DNA of 64,000 bases from Fusicatenibacter saccharivorans (GTDB lineage Bacteria > Bacillota > Clostridia > Lachnospirales > Lachnospiraceae). The position numbers and the translations under genes are program-made. Below are positions 61,965 to 64,000 of this stretch, one piece after another; the stretch's first letter is position 1, and every line of letters begins with the position of its first letter. The notes beneath the pieces are model-generated. The model was not told where the DNA came from. It ran no database searches and saw nothing but the letters and a program-made list of their open reading frames with translations. Where the stretch lies: the NCBI RefSeq assembly GCF_015557635.1, contig NZ_JADNOP010000006.1, positions 1-64,000 on the forward strand, in the 5' to 3' direction.

Positions 61965-63707
61965 ATGAGAAAACCAAAACTCCCGACCGGGATTGACAAC
62001 TTTAAAAAGATTCGCAATGGAAATTACTATTATGTAGATAAAACTTCCCTTGTAGAACAGATTTTAAATAACGGAAGTGAGGTCACGCTTTTTACGCGCC
62101 CACGCCGTTTTGGAAAATCCCTGAATATGAGTATGATTCAACATTTCTTTGAAATTGGAACGGATCCAGCACTTTTTGACGGCTTGAAGATTTCTAAGAA
62201 TACAGAGATTTGTGAACAATATATGGGAAAATATCCCGTTATTTCCATCAGCTTAAAAGGAATTGATGCCGATTCCTATGAAAAAGCCCGTGCGCAGCTC
62301 ATAAAAACAATCAATCGTGAGGCAAGAAGATTTCAATTTCTTCTGGAAAGCGACAAATTGAGCCGGGTTGATAAAGCACTTTTTTCAGAACTTCTGACAA
62401 GAAATATGGAAGAAGACACCATTACCAGCAGTCTTCAGGAACTGACAGAACTGTTGGAAGTTCACTATGAACAGCAAGTGGTTGTCCTGATTGACGAATA
62501 CGATGTTCCGATGGCAAAAGCCCATGAAAATGGATATTATGATGAAATAGTATTGCTGCTTCGAAATATGTTCGGAAATGTTCTAAAGACAAACAGCAGT
62601 CTTGCCTTTGCTGTTTTGACGGGCTGCCTGCGAATTGCAAAAGAAAGCATCTTTACCGGACTGAATAATTTCAAAGTATATTCGATTACAAATACAGAAT
62701 TTGATGAAACCTTCGGCTTTACAGATGAAGAAGTAAAGACCATGCTGCATGACTATGAAATGGATGACCGATATGACGAGGTAAAAGAATGGTATGACGG
62801 ATACCGATTCGGAAAAGCAGATGTGTACTGTCCATGGGATGTTGTGAATTACTGCAATGATCATATCCATAATCCAGAGGCCGAGCCGGAAAATTACTGG
62901 ATGAATACAAGCGGGAACAGTGTGATTCATCATTTTATCGACAGCATCAATGAACCGGATATGCTCACAAAAACAGAACTGGAATGGCTGGTAAATGGAA
63001 AAACAGTGATCAAACAAATCGATGAAATGGTTACCTACAATGACCTGTATTCGACCATGGAGCATCTATGGAGTACACTTTTCATGACTGGATACCTGAC
63101 ACAGCGCGGAAGAGAAAGCAATGGCCGCTATTGCCTAGCAATTCCAAACCGGGAAATTCGAAATATCATAACAGAACGGATTCTTACACTGTTTCAGCAG
63201 GAAGTAAAAAAAGACGGAAAAATGGCAGAACAGTTCTGCCAGGCACTCTTTGACGGAGAAGCAGCAGAGGTGGAAAGCCTTTTGAATTTGTATTTGCAGA
63301 TGACGGTCAGCGTACGCGATACCTTTGTGCGGAAATCACTGAAAGAAAATTTCTATCATGGAATTCTGCTTGGAATCTTAAGCTATAAAAATGACTGGCG
63401 TGTATCTTCCAATCGAGAATCGGGAGAAGGATTCAGCGATATTGTGATTGAAACGGGAGATGCAGAAACAGGAATTGTGATAGAAGTGAAGTATACAGAT
63501 GAGAAAAAAGATCTGGAAAGAGATTGCCGGAAGGCATTGGAGCAGATTCGAGATAAAGATTATACGCAGACACTGTGGCAGGAGGGCTATAAAAAAATGG
63601 TGCGGTATGGGATTGCATTTCATTTAAAACAGTGTTGTGTGATGAAAGAAGAGATGCAGCGTAAGCGGAATCGAGAGGGGGCTCTGAATCGTTACAATTT
63701 GTTATAA
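61965..63707 (+). CDS. AAA-ATPase-like / PD-(D/E)XK nuclease family protein
   Basis: The 580-residue protein has an AAA-ATPase_like domain (Walker A-like TRPRRFGKSLNMSM, Walker B VVLIDEYDVPM) and a C-terminal PD-(D/E)XK nuclease-like domain (GFSDIVIE, then IVIEVKYTDEKK near residue 505). This family is very common in Bacteroidetes and Clostridia, often in many copies, and is suspected to be mobile or defence related; its activity is not known. The start at 61965 follows AAGGAAGG. Its last 17 or so residues come from a repeat element (see 63657). Confidence 0.92.
   Translation: MRKPKLPTGIDNFKKIRNGNYYYVDKTSLVEQILNNGSEVTLFTRPRRFGKSLNMSMIQHFFEIGTDPALFDGLKISKNTEICEQYMGKYPVISISLKGIDADSYEKARAQLIKTINREARRFQFLLESDKLSRVDKALFSELLTRNMEEDTITSSLQELTELLEVHYEQQVVVLIDEYDVPMAKAHENGYYDEIVLLLRNMFGNVLKTNSSLAFAVLTGCLRIAKESIFTGLNNFKVYSITNTEFDETFGFTDEEVKTMLHDYEMDDRYDEVKEWYDGYRFGKADVYCPWDVVNYCNDHIHNPEAEPENYWMNTSGNSVIHHFIDSINEPDMLTKTELEWLVNGKTVIKQIDEMVTYNDLYSTMEHLWSTLFMTGYLTQRGRESNGRYCLAIPNREIRNIITERILTLFQQEVKKDGKMAEQFCQALFDGEAAEVESLLNLYLQMTVSVRDTFVRKSLKENFYHGILLGILSYKNDWRVSSNRESGEGFSDIVIETGDAETGIVIEVKYTDEKKDLERDCRKALEQIRDKDYTQTLWQEGYKKMVRYGIAFHLKQCCVMKEEMQRKRNREGALNRYNLL
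63657..63700. repeat. copy of the GGCTCTGAAT repeat forming the gene's 3' end
   Basis: From GATGCAGCGTAAGCGGAATC to GGGGGCTCTGAATCGT it matches 21834-21872 with one inserted base and few changes. It encodes the C-terminal residues of the ATPase/nuclease protein. Confidence 0.7.
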
Positions 63708-63740
63708 AATTCAGGGCAGAGATATTGCCCTGAATTTTAT
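63704..63740. terminator. terminator after the ATPase/nuclease gene
   Basis: AAAATTCAGGGCA pairs with TGCCCTGAATTTT. The stem overlaps the stop codon region. Confidence 0.8.
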
Positions 63741-63744
63741 ATAC

Positions 63745-63783
63745 GGACAAGTTTCTGTCAACATTTTCCGTTCGATATGAGAT
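63745..63783 (+). promoter_or_regulatory. possible third copy of the inverted repeat/promoter unit
   Basis: GGACAA-GTTT-CTGTCA has the same half-site and spacing as the two others, but the following box (TGAGAT) is 17 rather than 21 bases away. It precedes the last gene by about 50 bases. Confidence 0.35.
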
Positions 63784-63830
63784 AAAATGGTAATATTCAA
63801 AAGAAAAAGCCTACCATGAGGAGAAAAAAG

Positions 63831-64000
63831 ATGGAAGAAAAGACAGCAAACATGGCAGAGAATATTCGCGTTACATTCACCGGATTCCACTACATAAAGG
63901 ATGGTGATTATCCAAATGAATTCGAGGTATGCTTACTGATCCTGAAAGACAACAGCTTATCAGCCGGCTGCTGGGATACAGGATTATATGCCACGGAAGG
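63831..64000 (+). CDS. Hypothetical protein, truncated by the window end
   Basis: The first 56 codons read MEEKTANMAENIRVTFTGFH... with a beta-strand-rich pattern. The start is well placed after GAGGAG. I do not recognise the family. It continues beyond base 64000. Confidence 0.7.
   Translation, partial: MEEKTANMAENIRVTFTGFHYIKDGDYPNEFEVCLLILKDNSLSAGCWDTGLYATE

Noticed and set aside
1-64000. CRISPR array, phage or insertion sequence transposase
   Set aside because: No regularly spaced direct repeats, no integrase, transposase or phage structural gene was seen on either strand.

Overview
The window reads as chromosomal DNA of a Gram-positive, anaerobic Clostridia, most likely a gut Lachnospiraceae (inference). 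The signs are the block rpsF-ssb-rpsR-gdpP-rplI-dnaB, a class B sortase, MecA, a two-cluster ferredoxin, a DUF1858 protein, strong AGGAGG-type ribosome binding sites, and many sugar-utilisation genes under AraC, LacI and YesN-type control. Moderate GC and rho-independent terminators fit as well.

Layout. 1-500: 3' end of a 23S rRNA with no 5S gene after it, then tRNA-Asn. 0.6-11.2 kb: carbohydrate genes, with an AraC regulator divergent from a GH36 alpha-galactosidase, an SH3 lipoprotein, tRNA-Cys and tRNA-Glu, an AraC regulator divergent from a GH13 alpha-glucosidase, and a YesN-type response regulator that runs out of frame into a sugar-binding lipoprotein (probable deletion scar). 11.3-16.5 kb: a serine hydrolase, an orphan PTS IIC-like membrane protein, sortase B, a sirtuin and a DUF951 protein. 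16.6-22.6 kb: conserved translation, replication and c-di-AMP housekeeping genes. 22.6-29.6 kb: DUF1858 protein, ferredoxin, MecA, a candidate structured RNA, a MITE-like element, then cell-envelope genes (GH18/SH3 hydrolase, a cysteine-bearing 11-residue-repeat coiled coil, an amidase and a transglutaminase-like lipid- or membrane-anchored protein). 29.9-37.4 kb: a methyltransferase-deacylase-methyltransferase fusion in one operon with a complete Opp/Nik-type ABC importer. 37.5-40.8 kb: PepV-like dipeptidase and an ABC-ATPase-domain protein. 40.9-47.0 kb: LacI regulator, sugar isomerase, two-subunit transketolase and FGGY kinase, a complete small sugar pathway resembling the apiose/apulose route. 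47.3-64 kb: an accessory island with four metallophosphoesterases, a MoxR ATPase, a double-metallopeptidase/VWA protein, several large secreted or membrane-anchored proteins, an AAA-ATPase/PD-(D/E)XK protein and a gene cut by the window end.

How the parts connect. The strongest candidate for an undescribed system is the island after 47 kb. Its genes share cis elements: an inverted repeat GGACAA-N4-TTGTCC placed 21 bp before a TAAGAT box occurs at two sites. A separate 42-nt leader with a conserved palindrome sits just upstream of both the MoxR gene and a secreted-protein gene 8.5 kb away. A second candidate is the fusion-plus-importer operon, which looks like uptake and processing of a small acylated or amino-acid-like ligand, possibly a metallophore. 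At a smaller scale, dispersed repeats are active in shaping genes. A 238-bp element with 18-bp perfect terminal inverted repeats supplies a promoter -35 box, and a second repeat family encodes the last residues of the AAA-ATPase protein.
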